A stretch of DNA of 64,000 nt from Oscillospiraceae bacterium (GTDB lineage Bacteria > Bacillota > Clostridia > Oscillospirales > Acutalibacteraceae), in assembly GCA_031256825.1 (NCBI GenBank), contig JAIRPV010000021.1, forward strand, positions 59,882 to 123,881, in the 5' to 3' direction. The stretch's first letter is position 1, and the number at the start of each line of letters is the position of its first letter. The translations under genes were made by a program, and so were the position numbers. Below are positions 33,123 through 41,943 of this stretch, piece by piece. The notes below the pieces were generated by a model. That model made no database searches, had not been told where the DNA came from, and was given only the letters and a program-made list of their open reading frames with translations.

Positions 33123-33890
33123 TCACATCACGCCGTTGCGCCGCAGGTAGGTGTGCGCTTCGCGCAGCGTGTTGCGGTCGTTGTCGAATTTGAGCATATG
33201 CGCCGCTTTGTGGTAGTTTACCCAGAGGTAGTCCTCAATTTCGGCCTCCTGCATCTGGATGCGGCTCTCGGCGGCTTCGCCCAGGAAGATGGTGACGCTT
33301 TTTTCAACTCCGCCCTGAATCACATATTCCGAATGGCAGGCAAAGCCCGGGAGCAGATGGATGTGCAGGCCGGTTTCTTCCAGCACTTCGCGTCTGGCGG
33401 TTTGCTCGGGGGTTTCGGTGTTTTCAATATGCCCCTTTGGGAAGCCCCAATTGGAGCTGCGGCGGTTTTTGATGAGCAAAAAGCGCAGCCCGCTCGGCGT
33501 GCGGCGGAAAATCACCGCCCCGCACGATCGTTCATAGAGGCACTGGATGCGGTATTCCTCCGGCGCAAAGGCAAAGTGCAGCGCCCGCTGAATCTGTCCC
33601 ACAATGTAGCGCGCTTTGCGGGGCGCGGTAACGGCATAGGTCTGGCCGCCGCCGCAAAATAAAAGGGCAATGATACGGCCGTCGAAATATCGCACCGGAT
33701 GGTGCATGCCCATGATAAACACGCCCTCCAGCCGGGCTGCCGCAGGGCCCGCGCCAACCAGCTCGCCGAAGTTTAGCTCGTGCAGGCCTTCCCCCTCCAG
33801 CCGAGGCGTTCCCATCGGCCTTGTAACGCGTATGCGCACATACTTCCCCAGCAGCGCCTGCGACCGCCCGGCCGCGTTGCCTGCGTCCAT
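33123..33890 (-). CDS. Inorganic-pyrophosphatase-like domain fused to Nudix hydrolase
   Basis: 255 residues from ATG 33890. Residues about 15-115 resemble a shortened family I pyrophosphatase (LLGKYVRIRVTRPMGTP, ELNFGELVG, VFIMGMHHPVRYFDGRIIALLF), though the paired Asp residues of the active site are not obvious. Residues about 120-255 are a Nudix domain: CGAVIFRR, FPKGHIENTETPEQTARREV and LEETGL give the complete Nudix box GX5EX7REXXEEXG, of the Ap4A-hydrolase type. Predicted to hydrolyse nucleoside polyphosphates; the N-terminal half may be a binding relic. Fusion order is from sequence; function is inference. Confidence 0.78.
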   Translation of the reverse strand: MDAGNAAGRSQALLGKYVRIRVTRPMGTPRLEGEGLHELNFGELVGAGPAAARLEGVFIMGMHHPVRYFDGRIIALLFCGGGQTYAVTAPRKARYIVGQIQRALHFAFAPEEYRIQCLYERSCGAVIFRRTPSGLRFLLIKNRRSSNWGFPKGHIENTETPEQTARREVLEETGLHIHLLPGFACHSEYVIQGGVEKSVTIFLGEAAESRIQMQEAEIEDYLWVNYHKAAHMLKFDNDRNTLREAHTYLRRNGVM

Positions 33891-33991
33891 TGGTCTGCCC
33901 CCTTTTTTTCCGCTTCCCCTATTATACACCATTTTTAACGGGAGCGCAAGACCTTATTTGCGCAGGAAACCGAATTGAAATAGAATTCCCA

Positions 33992-34027
33992 CAAAAACGA
34001 AAGCGACCCCGCCTTGCGGGGCGCTTT
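33992..34027 (-). terminator. Terminator after sleL
   Basis: On the - strand AAAGCG-C-CCCGC and GCGGGG-T-CGCTTT arms (34000-34027) with a short loop, then CGTTTTTG. Confidence 0.8.
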
Positions 34028-34068
34028 GTTATGGCGGAAAGCCGCCCCAGCAGCAGAACAAGAGCTTT

Positions 34069-35343
34069 TCATCGCAGGGATTTCACACGGAACAGATCTT
34101 CCAGCAGCGTCCAGTTTTGCGCAAAAAGGGAATTCACGGTCCAGTAGCTCACGCCCGCGATGCCAAATTCATGCGCCAGCTCCAGCTTTGCCTGAATGCT
34201 GCGCGCGTCTTCAAACCAAACCTCGTGTTCCTGTCCGCTGGCCTCTTGATAGCGGAACCAGGGAACCTGCGCGGTTTCGTCCCAGCGGATGGCGGCGCCT
34301 TCCCGCGCGGCAATGGCAACAGCGCCCGTGTTGGTGACAACCGTGGCCCCCGTGCCTGCTCTGTAGGGAATTTTCCAGTCGTAGCCATAGTTGGGAATGC
34401 CCATCAGAATTTTCTCCCGCGGCATGCGGCTTATGGCGTAGGTAAGCGCCTTGCGCACTTCGCCGATGGGGGCAACGGCCATGGGCGGCCCGCCCTGGTA
34501 GCCGTATTCGTAAGTCATGAGGGTAACATAGTCGTTGTACCTGCCTTCGGCGGCGAAGTCGAACCCCTCGTATAATATGCCGGTCTGGTTGTCGCGCGTC
34601 AACGGCGGCACGGCGCTTGTGAGCAGCCATCGCTCTTTTTGCATGGCGGCTCTCGCCTTTGACAAAAACATCGTCAGGTTTTCCCTCGCGTCGCGGGGCA
34701 CGTTTTCAAAATCCACATCCAGGCCCCGGTAGCCCTTTTGTTTCATCAGCGCCACAACGGATTGGATGACAGCGTCCTGCAACCGCGCGCTGCCGAGCAC
34801 CGACCGGGCAATTTCGGGGCTAAAGCCGTTTGGGCCAAGGTTCGCCAGAACAAGGTGCGGCCGCACGCCCGCGGCCTTCGCCTGTTCTATGATCCGGCTG
34901 TCGTTGGTCATGGGGGTCAGATTGCCCTGGGCGTCCACCGTGCACGAAAAAACGCTGAGCATGCTCAGGTGGCGCAGGTCTTCCGTCAGCACATCGTCTC
35001 TGATGGTAGGGTAGCAATAGCCGTTGACAACAAAGTTGCCGAAGTGAATGCGCGGCAGATGAATCCGCTGCCCCACGCGGATCAGGTTCCCTTTGCCCAG
35101 CTGCGGGTTGGCCTCCAGCAGGGACTGAATGGTAACGCCAAAACGCTGGGCAATCCGGAAGAGGCTGTCACCCGCGAGCACGCCGTAATCACGCAGCGTG
35201 GTGGGGATCAGGAGCGACTGCCCCACAACAAGCTGATCGGGCGCTTGCAGGCCGTTGGCCATCACCACCGCGTTGGGCGGCACGCTATGGCTGCGGGCAA
35301 TCCGGTAGACGCTGTCTCCCGATCGAACGGTATAAACGATCAT
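34069..35343 (-). CDS. sleL: Spore-cortex-type LysM/GH18 glycosidase (SleL/YaaH)
   Basis: 424 residues. Two LysM domains (1-47, YTVRSGDSVYRIARSHSVPP; about 50-96, GDSLFRIAQRFGVTIQSLL) bind peptidoglycan. The GH18 barrel follows, with catalytic DxDxE in GYRGLDVDFENV and YNDYVTLMTYEYG; VSYWTVNSLF near the end is typical. SleL is an N-acetylglucosaminidase that digests cortex during germination. No signal peptide, as in SleL, which enters the spore coat from the mother cell. Suggests a spore former. Confidence 0.9.
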   Translation of the reverse strand: MIVYTVRSGDSVYRIARSHSVPPNAVVMANGLQAPDQLVVGQSLLIPTTLRDYGVLAGDSLFRIAQRFGVTIQSLLEANPQLGKGNLIRVGQRIHLPRIHFGNFVVNGYCYPTIRDDVLTEDLRHLSMLSVFSCTVDAQGNLTPMTNDSRIIEQAKAAGVRPHLVLANLGPNGFSPEIARSVLGSARLQDAVIQSVVALMKQKGYRGLDVDFENVPRDARENLTMFLSKARAAMQKERWLLTSAVPPLTRDNQTGILYEGFDFAAEGRYNDYVTLMTYEYGYQGGPPMAVAPIGEVRKALTYAISRMPREKILMGIPNYGYDWKIPYRAGTGATVVTNTGAVAIAAREGAAIRWDETAQVPWFRYQEASGQEHEVWFEDARSIQAKLELAHEFGIAGVSYWTVNSLFAQNWTLLEDLFRVKSLR

Positions 35344-35442
35344 ATGGCCCCGCCTTTCCGCTGTGATTTCCCTATAGCTTATGAAGCGGCGGCGGGAGAT
35401 ATGACGGGCGGAAAGGGGAATTACACGCGCCGGAAGGCTGGT

Positions 35443-36306
35443 TTATACTCCGCTGTATGCCGAAAAACCGCCGTCCACGGCAATCATGCTGCCGGTGACA
35501 AACGAAGAATATGCTTCGTCGCACAAAAACAGCAGCGCGCCGGCCAGTTCTTCGGGCAGACCGAACCGGTGCATGGGCGTGGCCGCCAATATTTTGTCCG
35601 TGCGCGGCGTAGGCGAACCATCCTGGTTCCAGAGCAGCGTCTTGTTCTGCGCTGTGGAAAAAAAACCCGGCGCAATGGCGTTGACGCGAATGCCCACCGG
35701 CGCGAAGTGCACCGCCATGAACTGTGTGAAATTGCTGACGGCCGCCTTTGCCGCCGAGTAAGCCGGAATCTTCGTCAGCGGCCGGATGGCGTTCATGCTG
35801 CTGATCATCACAATGGCCGGATGCGCGGCGCGCGCCAAATCGCCCGCAAACACTTGCGTTGGCAGCAGCGTGCCCAGAAAGTTCAGGTTGAATACCTTCG
35901 ATATGCCGTCGGGATCCAGCCGGAAGAATGTCGTCACCCCATCCGGCGCGCCGTCCAAATCCTGCGGCTCAAGGGTTTCTTTTGATGTTGTGCCGCTGGG
36001 ATGGTTGCCGCCCGCGCCGTTGATGAGGATTTCGCATGGCCCGAACGCTTCGTTCACCCGCTCGCGGGCAGCCTCCAGGCTGGCTTTGTCCAGCACATTG
36101 CACGCGATGGCCAGGGCTGCGCCCCCTTGCTGTGTGATGTGATCCGCCACAACCTGGGCGGCTTCCAGGTTGAGATCCAGCACGGCCACGCGCGCGCCCT
36201 GCGCGGCAAGGCACCGCGAAAATCCGCCGCACAGAATGCCGCCGCCGCCCGTTACCACAGCGGTGCGGTTTTTGAGGTTGGGATGGGAAAAAGCGTTCTC
36301 GTTCAT
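35443..36306 (-). CDS. uxuB: D-mannonate oxidoreductase-type SDR
   Basis: 287 residues from ATG 36306 with AGGAGGAG upstream. Rossmann motif TAVVTGGGGILCGGF, then ILINGAGGNHPSGTT, DPDGISKVFNLNFLGTLLPTQVF, catalytic YSAAK and AVHFAPVGIRVNAIAPGFF, VTGSMIAVDGGFSAYSGV match the Bacillus YjmF-type UxuB, which interconverts fructuronate and mannonate in hexuronate breakdown. uxuA and other hexuronate genes are not nearby. Its ATG overlaps the stop of the upstream kinase gene by four bases. Confidence 0.85.
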   Translation of the reverse strand: MNENAFSHPNLKNRTAVVTGGGGILCGGFSRCLAAQGARVAVLDLNLEAAQVVADHITQQGGAALAIACNVLDKASLEAARERVNEAFGPCEILINGAGGNHPSGTTSKETLEPQDLDGAPDGVTTFFRLDPDGISKVFNLNFLGTLLPTQVFAGDLARAAHPAIVMISSMNAIRPLTKIPAYSAAKAAVSNFTQFMAVHFAPVGIRVNAIAPGFFSTAQNKTLLWNQDGSPTPRTDKILAATPMHRFGLPEELAGALLFLCDEAYSSFVTGSMIAVDGGFSAYSGV

Positions 36307-36848
36307 CTGCAAATCTCCTCCTGCCAATTCGGGTATCCTGTCGTCAAAAAGCGGGCGACTTCGCGCCGCGAGCGCAGCCGCACGAAGGCGATATCGGGGT
36401 ATTTCTCGCGCAGGGCAAAGATGGCTGGCAGACTTCGCTTGCGGAAGTTCCAAACATGGCTGCAATTTTCGATCCAGCTTTTGTTGAAGGACTCCTTCAG
36501 ATCGTCCCGCAGGTCGGGCCGGGGCTTGCTCCGGCGCGCATGAATGCGCCACAGGCGCAGCAGACGGGGCAGGTCGAGCAGAATTACCAGCGTTGCCGCA
36601 GCAAATCGCGGCTCCATTGTGCCGATATAGTTCCCGTCAATGATCCAGCGCTCATGCTGCTGCAGCCAGTCCGTCTGCAAGGCAGCGAACTCTTCCGGGG
36701 GCCGCTGCACCCAGCCCGGCTGCCAGAATTCATAGTCCAGATGCAGCACCGGGAACCCGGTCAGTGCGCCCAATTGCCGGGCCAGGGTGCTCTTGCCGCT
36801 GCCACCGCCGCCGATCACGAGAATACGGCTGTCATATTTTGGGTTCAT
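36303..36848 (-). CDS. P-loop kinase of the DNA topology modulation/FlaR-like type
   Basis: 181 residues. Walker A is VIGGGGSGKSTLARQLG (GxxGxGKST), followed by LHLDYEFWQPGWVQRP and WIIDGNYIGTMEPR, typical of small adenylate-kinase-like proteins annotated as topology modulation or FlaR. Substrate unknown. Couples to uxuB by an ATGA overlap, which suggests a link to sugar metabolism but no more. Confidence 0.8.
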   Translation of the reverse strand: MNPKYDSRILVIGGGGSGKSTLARQLGALTGFPVLHLDYEFWQPGWVQRPPEEFAALQTDWLQQHERWIIDGNYIGTMEPRFAAATLVILLDLPRLLRLWRIHARRSKPRPDLRDDLKESFNKSWIENCSHVWNFRKRSLPAIFALREKYPDIAFVRLRSRREVARFLTTGYPNWQEEICR

Positions 36849-36863
36849 CGTGCCACCTCAATC

Positions 36864-36903
36864 CTAACAGCTAAAGTCTATGATCTAACGTCTACAGTCT
36901 AAC
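36864..36903. repeat. Degenerate heptanucleotide repeat, TTTAGAY type, running into glpK
   Basis: On the - strand in sevens: GTTAGAC, TGTAGAC, GTTAGAT, CATAGAC, TTTAGCT, GTTAGGA. The first heptads encode the last residues and stop of glpK (GTT AGA CTG TAG). Confidence 0.6.
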
Positions 36904-38409
36904 ATCCCAGCCCCTGCTCCGTTCCACGGCCCGCTTCCAGCCGGCGTAAAGCTGGTCGCGCTGTTCGCGCGGCAGTTCGGGGCGAAACACGCGGTCCACC
37001 TGGCGGTTTTGCTCCAGTTCGTCCTTGTCTTTCCATAACCCCGCCGTCAGGCCCGCAAGATACGCGCAGCCCAGCGCGGTGCTTTCCACCACCTTTGGCC
37101 GGTTCACGCGGGCCTGGCTGAAATCCGCCTGAATCTGCATCATGATATTGCTCACGCTGGCGCCCCCATCCACGCGCAGTTCCTGGAACCGGATGCCGGA
37201 GTCGGCCTCCATGGCCTCAATCAAGTCGCACAGCTGGTAGGGGATGCATTCGATCACCGCACGGGCAATGTGCGCGCGGCCGACGCCGCGTGTCAGCCCA
37301 ACAATTGCGCCTCGGGCATACATATCCCAATAGGGCGCGCCCAGGCCTGTGAACGCGGGCACGAGATAAACGCCGTTGGCGTCGGGCACGCTGGCGGCCA
37401 GCTCGTCGCAGCGCGCGGCGGATTCCACCAGCTTCAGCTCGTCGCGCAGCCACTGGATCACGGAGCCGGCGTTGAAGGCGCTGCCTTCGATGGAGTATTC
37501 CACCTCGCCGCCCAGGCCCCAGGCCACGCCTGTCAACAGATTGTGCTCGCTTTTCACGCGCTGCGCGCCGGTGTTCATCAATAAAAAGCAACCGGTGCCA
37601 TAGGTGTTTTTTGCCTGCCCCGCCGCGAAACAGCACTGCCCGAACAGCGCCGCGGGCTGATCGCCAATGGCCCCTGTGATGGGCATGCCCGCGATTTCGT
37701 GCAGACCGATCATGCCGGGGGCAACCTCGCCGTGGAACGCGCCGGAGGGCACCGGCTTTGGCAGAATGTCCATGGGTACGCCCAGCAGTTCGCACAGTTC
37801 TTTGTCCCAGCAAAGATGATCCACGTCGAAAAGCATCGTGCGGCTGGCGTTGGAATAGTCTGTCACATGGCTTTTACCGCCGGTAAAGTTCCAGATGAGC
37901 CAGGTTTCCACCGTTCCGAACAACAGCCTGCCCTGCCCGGCCAATTCCCGCGCCGCAGGCACGTTTTCCAAAATCCATTTGATCTTCGTGCCGGAAAAAT
38001 ACGCGTCAATCACAAGCCCGGTTTTTGCCTTCACCAAATCGGCATACCCCTGGCTTTCCAGTTCCTCGCATAGCTGCGCTGTGCGGCGGCACTGCCAAAC
38101 AATCGCGTTATAAACCGGCCGGCCCGTCTTCCTGTCCCAGAGGATGGTGGTTTCGCGTTGATTGGTTATCCCCATACAGGCAATCTCGTCCAAACTGATT
38201 TTTCCGTCCACGGCGCTCAGCACCAGTTCCAGGGCGTTCATCTGGCTGTAGAGGATTTCCATCGGATCGTGCTCTACCCAGCCCGCCTGCGGATAATGCT
38301 GCTCGTATTCTTTCTGCGCCTTAGCGATGATGTTGCCTGCTTTGTCGAACAGAATCGCGCGCGAACTTGTCGTGCCCTGATCCAGCGCCAATACATATTT
38401 TTTCTCCAT
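36892..38409 (-). CDS. glpK: Glycerol kinase
   Basis: 505 residues. YVLALDQGTTSSRAILFDKAG, GWVEHDPMEI, GITNQRETTILWDRKTG, WQCRRTA, DAYFSGTKIKWIL, YSNASRTMLFDV and TGAIGDQPAALFGQ are diagnostic FGGY-family GlpK motifs. It phosphorylates glycerol to glycerol 3-phosphate. The second Met (38409) is preferred because AAGGAG lies seven bases from it and too close to the first at 38415. No glpF or glpD adjacent. The 3' end lies in a heptad repeat. Confidence 0.98.
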   Translation of the reverse strand: MEKKYVLALDQGTTSSRAILFDKAGNIIAKAQKEYEQHYPQAGWVEHDPMEILYSQMNALELVLSAVDGKISLDEIACMGITNQRETTILWDRKTGRPVYNAIVWQCRRTAQLCEELESQGYADLVKAKTGLVIDAYFSGTKIKWILENVPAARELAGQGRLLFGTVETWLIWNFTGGKSHVTDYSNASRTMLFDVDHLCWDKELCELLGVPMDILPKPVPSGAFHGEVAPGMIGLHEIAGMPITGAIGDQPAALFGQCCFAAGQAKNTYGTGCFLLMNTGAQRVKSEHNLLTGVAWGLGGEVEYSIEGSAFNAGSVIQWLRDELKLVESAARCDELAASVPDANGVYLVPAFTGLGAPYWDMYARGAIVGLTRGVGRAHIARAVIECIPYQLCDLIEAMEADSGIRFQELRVDGGASVSNIMMQIQADFSQARVNRPKVVESTALGCAYLAGLTAGLWKDKDELEQNRQVDRVFRPELPREQRDQLYAGWKRAVERSRGWDVRL

Positions 38410-38504
38410 CGTCATTCTCCTTCGTTATTCTCCTTGCCCGATGATTTTTTGTGTTTTTTCAACCGTGGATTCCCATCACTTCAGTACAAAACCGGATTGG
38501 TTTC

Positions 38505-38533
38505 ATTATAACACGGCGCAGCGCGAAAGGCAA
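38505..38533 (-). promoter_or_regulatory. Promoter of glpK
   Basis: - strand TTGCCT (38528-38533), 17 bases, TATAAT (38505-38510). Confidence 0.8.
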
Positions 38534-38599
38534 GGGGTTGTGTGAAAAAACATCATACCCCGCTTCGCCCGCACATATAGATGAAGGAAAAGAGGTGGA

Positions 38600-39499
38600 A
38601 TGGGGGCGATTTTTTTGTTTGCCTGCGTACAGGTTTTGCAGCGCGAAGCTGTGCCGCTGCCCCATAAACTAAAACGGCGGGTGCCCGTGCAGCCCGCCTG
38701 TATCCGCGTCAATCCGCCGGGCGGCGCGCCATTTTTCCGGTTGGAAGTTTATTGCCGCAAAGGGCGCGGCGGCGCGCCGGAAATCCCGTGGGATGCCGTG
38801 GAGCGGGCGGCGGGGCGTTTGCGCACGCGTTTGCTGCTGCCGGCGGGCGTCTGTTTGCCCGCGCCGCCCCCGGCGCGCTCGGCCGCCCAGGCCCAGCTTG
38901 AGCCGGGTCTGCGCGCGTTCAGCCCAAAACGGCTGCCGCTGCTGCTGAGTCTGCGCATGGCGCAGCAGGTTCTGCGCGCCTCGCGGGTTCCGGCGCAGCA
39001 GCTGCGGGTGACGGTTGTTGACACAAAAGGGACGCTTTGCCACGCCATCGACGCTTTGGCGCCTCTTGCGGGCAGCTTGCGGGTCTATACGCCGGACGCG
39101 GCCCAATACAAGGCAACCGCCGCCCGGCTGCTGCGCCGCTGGGGCGCGACGCTGATCCTGAGCGATTCGCCGGGCTGCTTCGCGCAAAGCCATGTGGTCG
39201 TTGCCGACGATCTGCGCCTGTTCAGCGGCTGCGAGCGCGGGTTGATCTTCAGCCCCGACACGCATACGCCGCTGAAAGCCCGCGTGGTGCGCTGCCGCGC
39301 GCCGCAGCTGCCGGAGGCATACGCCGGCCTTTGCCCGCCGGGGATTGATCCGCTGCTGTTTGCCTGTGCGCTGTATGAGCTTTGCGGCATAAAAGAAATG
39401 GAGCGGCTGCAATTCGGGCACTTTGCCTTCGACAATGTCAGCCGGGTCTTTTCCGTTCAGGAACTGGGCGGGCTGATCGAAATGGCGGGGAAGCATTAG
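38600..39499 (+). CDS. Conserved-looking hypothetical protein
   Basis: 299 residues from ATG 38600 with GAGGTGG just upstream, the only + strand gene between 31.5 and 61.7 kb. The middle (LRVTVVDTKGTLCHAIDALA, SLRVYTPDAAQYKATAARLL, WGATLILSDSP and SHVVVADDL) alternates hydrophobic strands and helices like a Rossmann-type domain, and IKEMERLQFGHFAF near the end looks conserved. The N-terminal 100 residues are Arg/Pro/Ala-rich. I do not recognise the family. Convergent with a GH18 lipoprotein gene with no terminator in the 19-base gap. Confidence 0.65.
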   Translation: MGAIFLFACVQVLQREAVPLPHKLKRRVPVQPACIRVNPPGGAPFFRLEVYCRKGRGGAPEIPWDAVERAAGRLRTRLLLPAGVCLPAPPPARSAAQAQLEPGLRAFSPKRLPLLLSLRMAQQVLRASRVPAQQLRVTVVDTKGTLCHAIDALAPLAGSLRVYTPDAAQYKATAARLLRRWGATLILSDSPGCFAQSHVVVADDLRLFSGCERGLIFSPDTHTPLKARVVRCRAPQLPEAYAGLCPPGIDPLLFACALYELCGIKEMERLQFGHFAFDNVSRVFSVQELGGLIEMAGKH

Positions 39500-39518
39500 G
39501 TTCTGTTAACACTGGGTT

Positions 39519-41051
39519 TCACCAGCCATCCACATACCGGTTCAGCGCGTTTTCCAGCCCGCGGGTAACGCTGTTGGGATCGTCCATGCGTTTGTCGCAA
39601 GCCAGGCGGAACACCATCACGCCGCCCGCGCCGGAAAACAGCGCGTAGGCCAATTTGTCGCCCGCAAGGGCAGGGGAGCAGAACGTGCCGTCATAAACCT
39701 GCCCGGCGTCCGGCACATTGAGATACTTGCAGTCCCAATAGTTCGCCGTTTCCAGGCTGCGCCAGGGCTTCCAGAACGGCGCGCTGTTGAGCGGCCTGCC
39801 GTAGGCCGCGATGCCGATGTTGATTTTGCTGATATCCGCGCCCTGCCGCGCGAAATCGAGCAGCCCGCTGACGGCCTGCTGCATGCCGGACTGAAAGCCG
39901 TCGCGATCGCCGCCGTCATAGGCCATAAATTGGATCTGGTCGAACAGGGCCAGGGTTTCCGGCCGCATCTTCAGCGCCCAGGCCGAAAGCGCGGCGGAAA
40001 GAATCGCCCCGGGGCGCTGTTGTTCCATGCCGCTGTGCAGCCGTGTGATGAACGCGTCGTAGTTGTCCCAATCCTCCTGTGTGTTGGGGTATTCCCAGTC
40101 GATATCCAGGCCGTCCAGCTCATATTTCGCGGCAAACCCGGCGAGCGTATCGGCAATTTTGTCGCGGTGCTGTTTCATGAGCGTGTTGGCCGGGGCGCCG
40201 TCGGCCAGGCCCGTGCAGATGATCTTCACCTCGTGGTTTTGGTTCGAGCGCAGGGCGATAAGCTCTTTCAGCGCTGCCAGCTGTCTGCCAAACTCCTCTT
40301 CGCGCCGCGGTTGATCCCAGTCCTCCTGCGCGTCGCCCAGGCAGTTAAACAGCAGATTGCCGTTCTCGTCCCACTGGATGGCGCCAAAGATCAACACAGT
40401 ATTATAGACGTCGTAATACCGCGCCTGTATCTTTGCGAATTCTTCCCCCCGCGCCAGCGTCTGCGTGGGCACGTCCTGATCCAGCCGCTGATAAACAGTG
40501 ACATGAAGATCCCCCGCAGGGCGCTTTGGTTCGTTGTATAGGCGCAGCGAGCGAATTTGCGCGGGCGTTTCGCTGCTGCGGAATTTGTCGATGACCAGCC
40601 GCACCCGGTCGGTTGTCGCCGCGTCAAACGAGCAGACCCGCAGCGAGCTCAGCTTTTCGCACTGGTATATCGTCTTCCAGGTTTCGTCCGCAAACACCTG
40701 AAGCCGGAAGTAGAGCGCCTCTTCGCCCACTTCCTCTATCACGGCGGTGTTGAACGTGGCCGGGTTTTTCAGCTTCAGTTCGGCGTAAGCATAGCAGATG
40801 TCCTCCTGCCCGTCGGCAGGATGACGGTTGGGATCCTGCGCCTGCCAGCAGTCGCTGTTGTTTTGCAGCAAGGCGTTGGCGGTTGGCTTGCCGCCCTGCG
40901 GCCAGTTTTCGTCCGCAACCGTCGCCCCTTCCAGCGCGTTCTCGGAGCGGAACAGCAGCTGAATCGAAGCGTCTTCTTCTTTTTTGCCGCAGGCCGGGAG
41001 CATCCCGGCGCAAAGCCCCAGCAGCGCAATCCAAAAAATCGCGCGTTTCAT
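39519..41051 (-). CDS. GH18 glycosidase lipoprotein with N-terminal discoidin-like domain
   Basis: 510 residues. Signal peptide with lipobox (LPAC, Cys21). Residues about 40-170 look like a discoidin/F5-8C domain (PQGGKPTANALLQNNSDCWQ, YAYAELKLKNPATFN, RVRLVIDKFRSS). The GH18 catalytic motif is LDGLDIDWEYPN, with IQFMAYDGGDRD and IGIAAYGRPL later. It would cut beta-1,4-GlcNAc bonds in chitin, glycan or peptidoglycan at the cell surface. AGGAGG upstream. Follows the ecf operon on the same strand. Confidence 0.87.
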   Translation of the reverse strand: MKRAIFWIALLGLCAGMLPACGKKEEDASIQLLFRSENALEGATVADENWPQGGKPTANALLQNNSDCWQAQDPNRHPADGQEDICYAYAELKLKNPATFNTAVIEEVGEEALYFRLQVFADETWKTIYQCEKLSSLRVCSFDAATTDRVRLVIDKFRSSETPAQIRSLRLYNEPKRPAGDLHVTVYQRLDQDVPTQTLARGEEFAKIQARYYDVYNTVLIFGAIQWDENGNLLFNCLGDAQEDWDQPRREEEFGRQLAALKELIALRSNQNHEVKIICTGLADGAPANTLMKQHRDKIADTLAGFAAKYELDGLDIDWEYPNTQEDWDNYDAFITRLHSGMEQQRPGAILSAALSAWALKMRPETLALFDQIQFMAYDGGDRDGFQSGMQQAVSGLLDFARQGADISKINIGIAAYGRPLNSAPFWKPWRSLETANYWDCKYLNVPDAGQVYDGTFCSPALAGDKLAYALFSGAGGVMVFRLACDKRMDDPNSVTRGLENALNRYVDGW

Positions 41052-41109
41052 AGCAGAACCTCCTGTTTAACACCTGAATGCACAGCAGTGAATGGCGATT
41101 TTCGCTCTT

Positions 41110-41943
41110 TTAAATCACCGCCCGAAAAAAGTGATTCAGCGCCACTATCCCGGCGGTCAGCAACACGGTCCCGGCCAGCCAGCCAAAATCCCAGGGCCGC
41201 AGCCGCAGCTGCTTGAGGCTGGTGCGCGGGCCCTCCCCGGTATAGCAGCGGCTTTCCATCGCGCTTGCCAATTCCGCCGCGCGGCGGAACGCCGAAACGA
41301 ACAGCGGCACCAATACCGGCACAAACGCCCGCACCCGCTGCAAAAGCGATCCGGTTTCCAGGTTGGCCCCGCGCGATTTCTGCGCGTTCATGATCCGTTC
41401 GGTCTCTTCAATCAGCGTTGGCACAAAGCGCAGCGCCAGCGTCATCATCATCGCGAACACCGCCACGGGCACTTTCAGCTTTGCCAGCGGCAGCAGCAAG
41501 CGTTCCATGGCCGTGGTCAGCATAGAAGGCGTTGTGGTATAGGTCAGCAGCGAACTGACCGCAATCAGGCACAGAATGCGAATGGTCGTAAACATCGCCG
41601 TAAACACGCCCTCCCGCGTGATTTTGAGCGTCACGCGCCACAGTTCGTATTGGAACCAGATATGCGTATTCGGCCCGTTGGTATAAAAGACGTTCAGCAC
41701 GCCCGTGAACAATACCAGAATCAAAACAGGCCGCATGGAGCGCAGGATCATTTTTGCGGGCACGCCGCTGAGCGCGGCGCACAGCACAGCCGCAAGCGCG
41801 GTGCATCCCAGCGCCCAAAAGTTTTTGCAAAGAAAAATCACAACCATATAGGCCAGCGTCAGCACAATTTTCATGCGCGCGTCCATGCGGTGCAGCGGCG
41901 AGCGCCCCGCAAAATATTGCCCGATGGTGATGCCTTTGATCAT
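41110..41943 (-). CDS. ecfT: Energy-coupling factor transporter transmembrane subunit
   Basis: 277 residues with about five helices at the N-terminal side and the cytoplasmic coupling region carrying two Ala-Arg-Gly-type motifs (AQKSRGANLETGS, and AMESRCYTGEGPRT). IGQYFAGRSPLHRMDARMKI is the usual start. EcfT links the two ATPases to interchangeable vitamin-binding S components. The start overlaps ecfA2's stop by four bases. No S component in the window. Confidence 0.95.
   Translation of the reverse strand: MIKGITIGQYFAGRSPLHRMDARMKIVLTLAYMVVIFLCKNFWALGCTALAAVLCAALSGVPAKMILRSMRPVLILVLFTGVLNVFYTNGPNTHIWFQYELWRVTLKITREGVFTAMFTTIRILCLIAVSSLLTYTTTPSMLTTAMERLLLPLAKLKVPVAVFAMMMTLALRFVPTLIEETERIMNAQKSRGANLETGSLLQRVRAFVPVLVPLFVSAFRRAAELASAMESRCYTGEGPRTSLKQLRLRPWDFGWLAGTVLLTAGIVALNHFFRAVI

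Noticed and set aside
38600..39499. Shikimate-dehydrogenase-like domain in the orphan + strand gene
   Set aside because: Hydrophobic-strand pattern only; no conserved catalytic Lys/Asp or NADP motif was seen.
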